Below, one piece after another: positions 24,771 through 33,151 of a DNA stretch of 64,000 nt (the first letter of the stretch is position 1; each line of letters opens with the position of its first letter). The position numbers were made by a program, and so were the translations under genes. This stretch comes from Bog-159 sp963709155 (lineage in GTDB: Bacteria; Acidobacteriota; Terriglobia; Bryobacterales; Bryobacteraceae). Location of the stretch: positions 868,001-932,000 of the forward strand of contig CAVPVD010000001.1 in the NCBI GenBank assembly GCA_963709155.1, written 5' to 3'. Under the pieces are notes generated by a model. The model was not told where the DNA came from and made no database searches. It saw only the letters and a program-made list of their open reading frames with translations.

Positions 24771-26387
24771 GTGGCGACACACTCCCGAAGACCTAATAAA
24801 AAGACCCCTTCCGCGGCATTTTTGCCGTTTCTCATCGTGCTGGCCTGCGTGATGGCCCTGTGGGGGCCAGGGATCGCACGCACCGCGACTGGACAAACCG
24901 AAGGCGACTTGCGCGGCAACGTGAAGTCCTTCGCCAACGCCTATGCCCTGATCGAAGAGAACTTCGCGGACGCCATCGCGCCGGATAAGGCCATCTATCA
25001 GGGGGCCATTCCAGGCATGCTGCGCACGCTCGATCCGCACTCGAACTTCCTCGACCCCGAGGAGTACCGCCTGCTGCAACAGAACCAACGCGGGCAGTAT
25101 TACGGCGTCGGCATGGAAGTGATGATGGATGGCCCGCACGTTGTGGTGGTGCAGGCATTTCCGGATTCACCCGCCGCCCGCGCGGGATTGCGTCGCGGAG
25201 ACGTGATTTCCGCGGTGGACGACCACGACGTGGAGGGAGAAGATTCGGGCGCGGTCGCGGACCGCCTGAAGGGCCCCCGCGGCACGCTGGTGAAAGTCGG
25301 CGTGCGGCGCTTCGGCGCGCCCACCATAGCTTCATATAATGTCACTCGCGGCGAGATTTCGCCCAGTGTAGTTGACGCCTTCTGGGTGCGGCCCGGGGTG
25401 GCTTACGTAACCATCAAGACCTTCGAGGCGCAGAGCGTCGGCCGCGACATGGAAGAAGATCTCCGGCGATTGGGCGAAGACAACGTAAACGGCCTGATCC
25501 TGGACCTGCGCGAAAACCGCGGCGGGTTGCTGAACGAAGCCGTGGAAGTGGCTGGCCACTTCCTGCGCAAAGACCAGACCGTGGTATCGCATCGCGGCCG
25601 ATCGGAACCGGAGCAGGTATTCCGCGCCAAGATCGGGAATCAAGGGCGTCAGTATCCGGTAGTGGTGCTGGTGAACCGCAACACGGCATCGGCGTCGGAA
25701 ATCGTAGCCGGCGCGCTACAGGATCACGATCGCGCCTGGGTGATGGGTGAAAACACGTTCGGCAAGGGGCTGGTGCAGGCCCAATTCCCGTTGTCTGAGG
25801 ACGCCGCGCTGCTGCTGACGATCGCCCGCTACTATACTCCCAGCGGCCGCCTGATCCAACGCGATTATGCGCACCGCTCATTTTTCGACTACTACTATCA
25901 CAACCGCCAGGAAGATGCGCAGAACTCGAACGACGTGAAGATGACGGACAGCGGCCGCACCGTATATGGCGGCGGCGGAATCACGCCGGACGAGAAATTC
26001 CCCCCGCAAATGCTGAACGCCTTCGAGCGGCGGGTGGCATTCCCGCAACCGGGCGAATTCTTCCATTTCGGTGACGTGTATTTTGGCGGGCAAGCTCCGC
26101 ACCTGGCGCAGGGCTGGTCGCCGGACGCCGCGGTGGTCGATCGCTTTCGCGATTATCTGCACCAGCAGGGCGTGGCTTTCACGGACGAGGAATTCGCGGC
26201 GAATCGCCCCTGGGTCGAGGAGCGGCTAAAGTACGAGCTGTATTCGCGAGCGTTCGACAAGCGCTCCGCGGATCACCTGGGCTGGGCGAACGATCCGGAA
26301 GTACGGCAGGCGGTCGAGAGCCTGCCACGTGCGCACGCTTTGCTCGAACAGGTGAAGCGCGCCATGACCCGGCGCACGGCCGGCTGA
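24771..26387 (+). CDS. S41-family C-terminal processing protease
   Basis: The 538-residue protein has an N-terminal membrane or signal helix (FLPFLIVLACVMALWGPG), a PDZ domain about residues 90-180 (GMEVMMDGPHVVVVQAF, then RAGLRRGDVISAVDDHDV), and the S41 catalytic domain. The nucleophile is Ser307 in NTASASE and the general base is Lys332 in FGKGLVQ, 25 residues apart as in CtpA and Prc. A C-terminal extension of about 130 residues follows the core. It should cleave periplasmic substrates at their C-termini. GTG start; a TATGAT box lies at 24742-24747. Confidence 0.92.
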   Translation: MATHSRRPNKKTPSAAFLPFLIVLACVMALWGPGIARTATGQTEGDLRGNVKSFANAYALIEENFADAIAPDKAIYQGAIPGMLRTLDPHSNFLDPEEYRLLQQNQRGQYYGVGMEVMMDGPHVVVVQAFPDSPAARAGLRRGDVISAVDDHDVEGEDSGAVADRLKGPRGTLVKVGVRRFGAPTIASYNVTRGEISPSVVDAFWVRPGVAYVTIKTFEAQSVGRDMEEDLRRLGEDNVNGLILDLRENRGGLLNEAVEVAGHFLRKDQTVVSHRGRSEPEQVFRAKIGNQGRQYPVVVLVNRNTASASEIVAGALQDHDRAWVMGENTFGKGLVQAQFPLSEDAALLLTIARYYTPSGRLIQRDYAHRSFFDYYYHNRQEDAQNSNDVKMTDSGRTVYGGGGITPDEKFPPQMLNAFERRVAFPQPGEFFHFGDVYFGGQAPHLAQGWSPDAAVVDRFRDYLHQQGVAFTDEEFAANRPWVEERLKYELYSRAFDKRSADHLGWANDPEVRQAVESLPRAHALLEQVKRAMTRRTAG

Positions 26388-26396
26388 GTATTGCCG

Positions 26397-27649
26397 CTAC
26401 TGTTGGCAGTCGAAATTTACTTCCACTTGAGTGGCCACTTCCAGGGCCTGGCCGTTCAATAACGTCGGCGCGTAGGTCCACTGCTTCACCGCTTCCATCG
26501 CGGGGCCCGCCAGCAGGGGATGGCCGCTGGCGAGACTGACTTTTTGCACCGTCCCGTCTTTTCCAATAACAACGTTCAGGTGCATCACGCCGGAGATGCG
26601 CGCCTGCAATGCCGGCGCGGGACAAACCGGCTCCGGATGCTGTAGCAGTTTGGCCTTCTGTACGGCGCTACCGACCCGAATACGCTGCGGAACCGGCTCG
26701 ATTTTTGATTGCGGAGGGTTGGCGTGATGCGACTCTTCGATGTGCGACGCCATCATCTGCTCGAGCTGCTGCTCCGGCACGGTCAAGGATACCGTGGTGA
26801 TCTTACCGTCGGCCGTCACGTTTAAGACTTTTCAATAGGGCTGCGGCCACTCCCAGGTCGCCCTGGGAATTTCCCGATAATCCAATGCCCATCGCCTTCA
26901 ACACGGTGGCCAGCATCGCGGCATCCTGGTCCGTCTCCGAGACCGCCTGCAGACTCACCACCATATTGGCTCCGAACTTCACGCCGCCGCTGGCCTGCTG
27001 CACTTTGGAGTACATCGCCATTGGATTCGGACCCGATCCGCCGCTGTTGGCTGCCGCCGGCCCTTGCAATTGGCTGGGCGGCACCATGGAGACGAACCAG
27101 GCATCCTCGGAAGTGCTCAACTGGTTCACCTGCACCGCCAGGGCGGAACCGATAGCTGTGGGAGACGTCTTGCGGTCGATCGCGGCGTGCAAGTCGGCCA
27201 CGTCGCCCAACTATCGCCAAAGTGGAATCCGGCAGCGCCAGAGATCCGCGCGCCGCCCTGATGACGATGGGAACGCCTTTGTAGGTTTCGCTCTTCCCGC
27301 CATCGGCAACTGCCGCCGCCAGGATTTTGGGCACGTCGAAAGCTCCGCGCGCCAGTAGAAGCGTGGGGCCGTTGGCCGGCAGCCCATTCGTACACACCAG
27401 AATTTCCCGCAGGTCCCGGCGTGGATCGAAGCCGGTAGTTTTAGTCAGCTCCTGCAAGCCGCCCTCGGAGTTCTGGGGGATCTGCGCCAGCAGAAACTGG
27501 CCGAGCGGCGAGAGCTTCACCTGCTCGACATTTACTCCAGCCATCACCTGGGTATCGGGCATGGCCAGACCGACCAGTTCGGGATCGGCCCCAAACAAGG
27601 AGCCGGTGAGGATAGCCGCGGAGGCGAGAAGACGTAAACGCATGGGCAC
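26397..27649 (-). pseudogene. Secreted protein with TonB C-terminal domain, broken by two +1 frameshifts
   Basis: Three consecutive frames join into one protein of about 416 residues if one base is removed at each of two places. The first piece (27649 to about 27208) has a signal peptide and reads to STLAIVG. An extra G in a GGG run at 27208-27206 shifts the frame; the next piece continues GDVADLHAAIDRK. An extra A in AAA at 26823-26821 shifts again; the third continues NVTADGKITTVSL and ends with a TonB C-terminal domain (MHLNVVIGKDGTVQKVSL, then AVKQWTYAPTLLNG). Both changes are +1 in short homopolymers, so sequencing or assembly error and real decay are both possible. A TonB-C domain without the usual membrane helix immediately before it suggests a secreted variant rather than a classic TonB. 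Confidence 0.8.
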
Positions 27650-27724
27650 CCTTTCTTATCACCTATGTTAACGCAGGCTCCCCGTATTTGGTTCAAATGG
27701 GTGAATCCCGCCGTGATGCGCTTG

Positions 27725-27730
27725 TATGAT
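27725..27730 (+). promoter_or_regulatory. Possible -10 (TATGAT), leaderless
   Basis: TATGAT lies six bases before the ATG at 27737, so transcription would begin at the start codon itself. No clear -35. This supports the ATG at 27737 over the longer frame from 27665. Confidence 0.4.
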
Positions 27731-27736
27731 AGTTAT

Positions 27737-29056
27737 ATGACAACGGTCTCCGCGGAAACTACCGCCAGCAATTTGGCAGAGAAGATCGCTTCCCACCGTG
27801 CGCGCGTCGGAATTATCGGACTCGGTTATGTGGGGCTGCCCCTGGCCGTGGAATTCGCCAAGGCGGGATTCTCCGTAACCGGCATCGATCTACACGCCGG
27901 GAAGACCGGACGGGTGAACGCCGGCGAATCGTATGTGGGCGATATCTCCAGCGCGGTGCTATCCAAGCTGGTCGAGGCGGGCGCGCTACGCGCCACTACC
28001 GACTTCACCGCGGTGGCCGATCTGGATACGATCAACATCTGCGTACCCACACCCTTGCGCAAAACCAAAGACCCGGATATGAGCTATATCGTGTCCGCCT
28101 GCGAGGAAATCGTCAAGTATTTCCATCCGGGGATGCTCATTATCCTGGAATCGACCACCTATCCAGGGACCACGGCCGAACTGCTGCTTCCCATGTTCGA
28201 GAAATCCGGACTGCGCGTGGGCCAGGATTTCTTTCTCTGCTTTTCGCCCGAACGGGTGGATCCGGGAAATCCCAAGTATCAGACCGCCAACATCCCGAAA
28301 GTGGTGGGCGGCACGACTCCCGCCTGCACCGAAATGGGCCGGCTTTTCTATGCGCAGGCGCTTTCGAGCGTGGTTCCGGTCAGTTCCACGCAGGTCGCAG
28401 AGATGGTCAAGCTGCTCGAAAACACCTTCCGCATGATCAACATCGGATTGGTCAACGAGATGGCCCTGATGTGCGACCGCATGGGCATCAATGTGTGGGA
28501 GGTGATTGAGGCCGCCGCCACCAAGCCCTTTGGATTCATGCCGTTCTATCCAGGCCCCGGCTTGGGTGGACATTGTATTCCCATCGATCCTTTCTATCTG
28601 TCCTGGAAGACCAAACAGGCCGGCATCGAGGCCCGCTTTATCGAACTGGCGGGCTATATCAACGGCCAGATGCCGCACTTCGTGGTGGACAAGATCCAGA
28701 ATGCCCTCAACGATGCGGGCAAGCCGGTGAAGGGGTCGCATATCCACATCCTCGGCGTGGCTTATAAGAAGAATATCGAGGACTTGCGCGAGTCGCCCGC
28801 CTTGGACGTCATGCTGCTGCTGAAGCGGCGCGGCGCCCGGCTCACCTACAGCGATCCCTATGTGCCGCACCTTCAATTGGACGACGAGGAGTTGCGCGCG
28901 CAGCCGGAAGCCATGGTAGGGGAGGCCGATTGCGCAGCCATCATCACGGACCATAGTGCGTTCGATTATGCGCGCATCGTGGCGCAGGCCCGGTTGATCG
29001 TGGATACACGCAATGCCCTGAAAGGTGTGAATTCGCCGCACATAGTGCGTCTGTAG
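27737..29056 (+). CDS. Nucleotide-sugar (UDP-HexNAc type) 6-dehydrogenase
   Basis: The product (439 residues) oxidises the C6 hydroxyl of a UDP-sugar to a uronate with two NAD+. It has the Rossmann motif GIIGLGYVGLPLAVEFA, the CVPTPL segment, the central dimer helix region EMVKLLENTFRMINIGLVNE and the catalytic Cys280 in GGHCIPIDPFYL. The C-terminal domain reads ILGVAYKKNIEDLRESPA. The motif set fits the WecC/WbpA/TviB-like UDP-N-acetylhexosamine dehydrogenases better than UDP-glucose dehydrogenase. It would supply uronic acids for surface polysaccharide; no glycan cluster is adjacent, although glycan-related genes occur elsewhere in the window. Confidence 0.9.
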   Translation: MTTVSAETTASNLAEKIASHRARVGIIGLGYVGLPLAVEFAKAGFSVTGIDLHAGKTGRVNAGESYVGDISSAVLSKLVEAGALRATTDFTAVADLDTINICVPTPLRKTKDPDMSYIVSACEEIVKYFHPGMLIILESTTYPGTTAELLLPMFEKSGLRVGQDFFLCFSPERVDPGNPKYQTANIPKVVGGTTPACTEMGRLFYAQALSSVVPVSSTQVAEMVKLLENTFRMINIGLVNEMALMCDRMGINVWEVIEAAATKPFGFMPFYPGPGLGGHCIPIDPFYLSWKTKQAGIEARFIELAGYINGQMPHFVVDKIQNALNDAGKPVKGSHIHILGVAYKKNIEDLRESPALDVMLLLKRRGARLTYSDPYVPHLQLDDEELRAQPEAMVGEADCAAIITDHSAFDYARIVAQARLIVDTRNALKGVNSPHIVRL

Positions 29057-29125
29057 TAACGCGGAACCATTGACAAACGTCCTAATTGCGCAGATCCTTT
29101 ATTAAGGGGTTGTAAAGGAGCACCT

Positions 29126-30238
29126 ATGCGACCGGTAGGGACACTCACTCTTGGCGTTTTGGCCCTCGCGGCTGGCAGCGTGGCCGCCTTGGCCCAGTCG
29201 GCGGTGATTTCGGCCCGTTCCGGGCTCATCCACTACGTGGAAGGCCAGGTTTACCTGGGCGACCAAGCGGTGGAAACCAAGTTCGGCGTTTTCCCGGAAG
29301 TGAAGGAGAACCAGCAGCTCAAAACCGAGGAAGGCCGCGCGGAAGTGCTGTTGACCCCAGGTGTTTTCCTGCGGCTCGGCGAGAACAGTTCGTTCCGCAT
29401 GCTCACCAACCGCCTGATCGATACGCGCCTGGAGTTCCTCTCGGGATCCGCGGTGGTCGAAGCGGAAGACTTCGGGAAAGATAATTCCGTTACGGTAGCT
29501 TTTAAGGATGCCCGCGTGCATCCTGTCAAGAGAGGCGTCTACCGGTTCGATGCCGCCACTGCCGAGTTGCGGGTTTTCGATGGCTCGGCGGAAGTGACCT
29601 CCGGCGACCAAACCGTGGAGGTCAAGGAAGGCCACTCGATTTCCCTGGATACGCTGGCGCTACACAAGTTCGACAAGGCGGACACCGACGCGCTAAACCG
29701 CTGGAGCGAACGGCGCGCGGAGTATGTCTCGCTGGCTAACGTGGCGGCGGCGGACACGCTGCGCTCTTCCATGTTCAGCGGCAGCAGCATGTTACCGGGC
29801 GGAGCATGGGGCAGCGGGAGCTTCGGAGGCGGATGGTATTGGAATCCGTTCTTCGGCATGTACACGTTTGTCCCCGGCACCGGGGGAATGTTCTACAGCG
29901 CCTATGGAAACCCCCTGTTTAGCCCGTTCGACGTGGATCTGGCCTTCGTTCCCGGCTACTATTTCTTCCCTGGTTATTACGGCTACGGAACCGGATATCC
30001 GGGCTACGCCGGCGTGTATAATGGCGTGAATTACAATAGTGTACCGGCCAGACGGCCCGGCCTCACCGGCGCACCCTACCGCACATCGGGAACGTTTGCG
30101 GGAAGCTCCGGCGGATTTTCGTCCGGCAATGGCAATACCGGAAGGGTTCCCTCCTCCTCTCCGGTGTCCAACGTCACCTCCTCGCCCGTTTCTCACGGCG
30201 GCGGGGGCGGCGGCGCCAGCGCCGGCGGGCGTCACTAA
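29126..30238 (+). CDS. Secreted FecR-domain protein with Gly/Tyr-rich tail
   Basis: The 370-residue protein has a signal peptide (LTLGVLALAAGSVAALAQ). A FecR-like beta region follows at about residues 30-180 (GQVYLGDQAVETK, LKTEEGRAEVLLTPGVFLRLGE, AELRVFDGSAEVTSGD). From residue 225 the tail is low complexity, rich in Gly, Tyr, Phe, Ser and Pro (for example FPGYYGYGTGYPGYAG), ending in GGGGGGASAGGRH. FecR-type domains outside iron signalling often occur in exported scaffold proteins. No sigma or receptor partner is adjacent. The ribosome site AAGGAG lies just before the ATG. Confidence 0.8.
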   Translation: MRPVGTLTLGVLALAAGSVAALAQSAVISARSGLIHYVEGQVYLGDQAVETKFGVFPEVKENQQLKTEEGRAEVLLTPGVFLRLGENSSFRMLTNRLIDTRLEFLSGSAVVEAEDFGKDNSVTVAFKDARVHPVKRGVYRFDAATAELRVFDGSAEVTSGDQTVEVKEGHSISLDTLALHKFDKADTDALNRWSERRAEYVSLANVAAADTLRSSMFSGSSMLPGGAWGSGSFGGGWYWNPFFGMYTFVPGTGGMFYSAYGNPLFSPFDVDLAFVPGYYFFPGYYGYGTGYPGYAGVYNGVNYNSVPARRPGLTGAPYRTSGTFAGSSGGFSSGNGNTGRVPSSSPVSNVTSSPVSHGGGGGGASAGGRH

Positions 30239-30283
30239 GCACTTCCTCCCGAGGTTCGCTAGAATGGGCCTCACGGAGGATAC

Positions 30284-30688
30284 ATGTTAAAAGGTTTCAA
30301 ACAGTTTCTTCTGCGGGGCAATGTTATTGATCTCGCAGTCGCCGTGGTAATCGGCGGAGCATTCGGCAAGATTGTCAGTGCGTTGGTAAAAGACCTGATG
30401 ACGCCGCTGATAGCGGCCATTGGCGGCCAGCCGCATTTCGACGGAATCAAGTTCACGATCAACAAAAGCGAGTTTCTGGTAGGCGATTTCATCAATGAAG
30501 TCATCGCCTTTGTGATGATCGCCGCAGCAGTTTATTTCTTTGTCGTGGTCCCGGTAAACGCGGTAATGGCGCGCGCGCGGCGTGGCGAAGCCCCACCCGA
30601 CCCCACCACCAAGTCTTGCCCGGAATGCCTGAGCACCATCCCCATTAAAGCGAAGCGTTGCGCGTTTTGCACTTCTCCTGTCAGCTAG
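30284..30688 (+). CDS. mscL: Large-conductance mechanosensitive channel with C-terminal zinc ribbon
   Basis: MscL is the osmotic safety valve of the inner membrane. Residues 1-95 match the family: FLLRGNVIDLAVAVVIGGAFGKIV in helix 1 and VGDFINEVIAFVMIAAAVYFFVVVPVNAV in helix 2. The usual cytoplasmic helical bundle is short or missing. Instead the tail carries two CxxC pairs, Cys112/Cys115 and Cys126/Cys129, in the zinc-ribbon pattern CPECLSTIPIKAKRCAFC. RBS GGAGG at 30275-30279; a TAGAAT box lies at 30260-30265. The ribbon resembles the small C-terminal ribbons of other membrane proteins and might bind metal or sense redox state; that is inference. Confidence 0.92.
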   Translation: MLKGFKQFLLRGNVIDLAVAVVIGGAFGKIVSALVKDLMTPLIAAIGGQPHFDGIKFTINKSEFLVGDFINEVIAFVMIAAAVYFFVVVPVNAVMARARRGEAPPDPTTKSCPECLSTIPIKAKRCAFCTSPVS

Positions 30689-30691
30689 CCT

Positions 30692-31633
30692 TCAGCACTT
30701 GGCCATGGCGGCGCGCAGCTTGGTGCAGGCATAAATAGCGCGCGTCGCCGGCATGGCCACATGCAGGCGCTCACCGAGTTCCAGCACCGCGCCTACGATC
30801 GCTTCCAGTTCCAACGGACGGCCGGCCTCCAGATCTTGCAGCATGGAGGTTTTGTGCTCCCCAACCCGGGCCGCACCGGCCATGCGCTGATCGATCGACA
30901 CCGGTAGCTTCATCCCCAGCCGCGTTGCCACGCATTCGGCCTCGGTCATTATGCCGCGCGCCAGGGCCGCGACATCCGGGTCGCCGGTCATGCGCGCGAG
31001 GGTCGCTCCGGTCAGGGCGCTGATCGGATTGAAGGCCACATTCCCCAGGATTTTCACCCAGATCTCCTCGCGGATATGGGTGGTGACCGGGCAGCGCAGC
31101 CCGGAGGCGATCAGCGCCTCGGCAATGGCCCGGCAGCGAGCCGATCGCGTACCATCGGGCTCGCCGATCGAGATGCGGTGCCCCTCGATGTGACGGACCA
31201 CGCCCGGCTCTACGATTTCCGTAGCGAAGTATACCAGCGATCCCACCACCCGGCGGGCTGCGATGGCTGCGGCGATCGCGCCGCCCGGATCGACGCGCTC
31301 CAAAGGCGTGAACCACCACGGAACACCGTTCTGCAGGCTGACCACGCAGGTCTCGGGGCCGAGCAGGACAGCCAGGCGCGGCGCCAGTTGGGGCAGGCTA
31401 TGGGCTTTTACCGCCAGAAACACCACGCCGGCCGGCCCGATAGATTCCAGATCGCCGGTGACTTTCGGCCGGGCCGCGAAATCGCCGTCCGGGCTCTTGA
31501 CCAGCACCCCGCGTTCCGCGATGGCGTGCAATTGCGCCCCGCGGGCGAACAGGGTCACGTCCATACCGGCGCGGGCCATCCGGGCGCCCATATAAGCGCC
31601 CACCGCCCCGGCACCCGCAACGACGAATTTCAC
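30692..31633 (-). CDS. Ketopantoate reductase family protein (PanE/ApbA-like)
   Basis: The 313-residue NAD(P)-binding protein has GAGAVGAYMGARMARAG at the N-terminus, FLAVKAHSLPQL, SLQNGVPWW, and the C-terminal catalytic region KILGNVAFNPISALTGA with the family Lys and Asn. KPR enzymes reduce ketopantoate to pantoate with NADPH. Many family members act on other 2-keto acids; this gene is coupled (four-base ATGA overlap) to an acyl-CoA ligase gene upstream rather than to panBC at 17024-18717, so a different substrate is possible. It converges with mscL. Confidence 0.85.
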   Translation of the reverse strand: MKFVVAGAGAVGAYMGARMARAGMDVTLFARGAQLHAIAERGVLVKSPDGDFAARPKVTGDLESIGPAGVVFLAVKAHSLPQLAPRLAVLLGPETCVVSLQNGVPWWFTPLERVDPGGAIAAAIAARRVVGSLVYFATEIVEPGVVRHIEGHRISIGEPDGTRSARCRAIAEALIASGLRCPVTTHIREEIWVKILGNVAFNPISALTGATLARMTGDPDVAALARGIMTEAECVATRLGMKLPVSIDQRMAGAARVGEHKTSMLQDLEAGRPLELEAIVGAVLELGERLHVAMPATRAIYACTKLRAAMAKC

Positions 31634-33096
31634 CGGGAGGCTCCGCTGAACGCCGCAGCCACATTCAGCCGTTGGATCTTACCCGTCGCTGTACGCGGAA
31701 TCGACGCGACGATGTGGACCTTTTTAGGACACTTGAAATCGGCCAGCCGCCCGCGGCAGAAACCGATCAGCTCGGCCTCGCCCGCAGGCGTTTCGGGCCG
31801 CAGCACTACCGCCGCTTCCACTTCTTCGCCCCACGTGGGATGCGGCACGCCGAAGCAAACCGCCTCGGCTACCGCGGGATGCGCCAGCAACACTTCGTCG
31901 ATTTCCCGCGGCGCGATATTCTCGCCGGCCCGAATGATCAGCTCCTTGATGCGTCCAGTGAGGTGCAGATAGCCGTCTTCGTCCAGAATCCCCTGATCGC
32001 CCGTGCGGAACCATTCCCCGAAAAACGATTTCGCGGTGGCCTCGGGATTGTTCTCATATTCGCGGATGACGCCGGGACCGTCGATGCAGACCTCGCCCGC
32101 CTTTCCGCGCGGCACTTCCCCGCCCCGGTCGTCCAGGATGCCGATCCGCACGCCCGTTCCCGGTCCAACGGAGCCAGCTTTGCGCGCCGCGGGTGGCAGC
32201 GGGTTTGAAGCCATCTGGTGAGAGGCTTCCGTCATCCCGTAAGCTTCCAGCACGGGCGCCGCGAAGTACTCCTCCATGCGGCGCATCAGGCCGGGCGGCA
32301 GCGCCGCGCTGCACGAGCGCACGAAGCGCAGCTTGTGCTCGCCTGTGTTCTTCCGCATGAGGATCAGTTGATGCATGGTGGGGACGGCCGAATACCAGGT
32401 GACGCCATGCTCGCGCACGGTGCGCCAGAAGTTCAGCGCATTGAAGCGCGCGGGAACCACCACCGTGCCGCCGGTCAACAGCGTGGCCATCGTCGAGGCC
32501 ATCAATCCATGCACATGAAACAACGGCATCAGGCAGAGCGAGACATCGTCCGGGCCGAGCGCGTAGGTTTCCGCGATGTTGCGTATAGATGCCGCCAGGT
32601 TCCGATGACGCAGGGGTACGCGCTTGGGCCGTCCGGTGCTGCCGCTAGTGTGCAGGACCAGCGCGATATCGTCGGGATTTGGTTCAGGCGTGTGGTTGGC
32701 GGCGGAAATATCCGGCGTGACCACCGGGATGCCTGCCTGCTCCGCCGCGCGGCGGGCTTCGGCGCCATCCCCTTGCGGCACCAGCAGGATCTTCGCGCGT
32801 GTATCGGCCAGATAAAAACAGAACTCGTCGAACTTGTAGCCTGGATTCAACGGCGCCGCCGTGCCGGCCGCCGCGGCGGCCAGGAATGCCACGATGGCGT
32901 CCAGACCATTTGGCAGCGCCATAGCCACGCGGTCCCCGCGCCGTACACCCGCCGCGTATAGCGCACCCGCCATGGCGCGCACCCGGCTGCGCAGATCCTC
33001 GTAAGTGACGGATAAACCCGTATCCGGCAGAACCACCGCGGTGCGCCGGCCATCCGCGGCATCGAGCACATCCAGCAAGGTCCGAATTTCGCTCAC
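31630..33096 (-). CDS. AMP-forming acyl-CoA ligase, oxalyl-CoA synthetase-like
   Basis: The 488-residue protein is an ANL-superfamily adenylating enzyme. It has the P-loop LHTSGSTGRPKRVPL, the A5 motif EAYGMTEASHQMASNPLPP, the A7 hinge WFRTGDQGILDEDGYLHLTGRIKELIIRAGENI and the A10 lysine in PRTATGKIQR. The SNPLPPxxRKAGSVG segment after A5 is typical of the Pcs60/AAE3 oxalate-CoA ligases, so oxalate is a candidate substrate, but other short acids are possible. The GTG at 33096 gives the family length; the frame is open further upstream. It is followed by a coupled ketopantoate-reductase-like gene and is divergent from the isomerase gene at 33152. Confidence 0.85.
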   Translation of the reverse strand: MSEIRTLLDVLDAADGRRTAVVLPDTGLSVTYEDLRSRVRAMAGALYAAGVRRGDRVAMALPNGLDAIVAFLAAAAAGTAAPLNPGYKFDEFCFYLADTRAKILLVPQGDGAEARRAAEQAGIPVVTPDISAANHTPEPNPDDIALVLHTSGSTGRPKRVPLRHRNLAASIRNIAETYALGPDDVSLCLMPLFHVHGLMASTMATLLTGGTVVVPARFNALNFWRTVREHGVTWYSAVPTMHQLILMRKNTGEHKLRFVRSCSAALPPGLMRRMEEYFAAPVLEAYGMTEASHQMASNPLPPAARKAGSVGPGTGVRIGILDDRGGEVPRGKAGEVCIDGPGVIREYENNPEATAKSFFGEWFRTGDQGILDEDGYLHLTGRIKELIIRAGENIAPREIDEVLLAHPAVAEAVCFGVPHPTWGEEVEAAVVLRPETPAGEAELIGFCRGRLADFKCPKKVHIVASIPRTATGKIQRLNVAAAFSGASR

Positions 33097-33097
33097 C

Positions 33098-33125
33098 TTT
33101 GCAACATAGCAAATCCGATTACAAT
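33098..33125 (+). promoter_or_regulatory. Possible promoter, TTTGCA-N16-TACAAT
   Basis: TTTGCA (33098-33103) and TACAAT (33120-33125) are 16 nt apart in the short divergent region between the ligase gene and the isomerase gene. The leader to the ATG at 33152 would be about 20 nt and contains AGGAG. Confidence 0.35.
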
Positions 33126-33151
33126 TGGATCGTTCCGCAAAGGAGTTATGC

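Noticed and set aside
29070..29098. TTGACA before the FecR-domain gene as a promoter
   Set aside because: The -35 is perfect but the hexamer at 17 nt (GATCCT) is a poor -10, so I do not list it.
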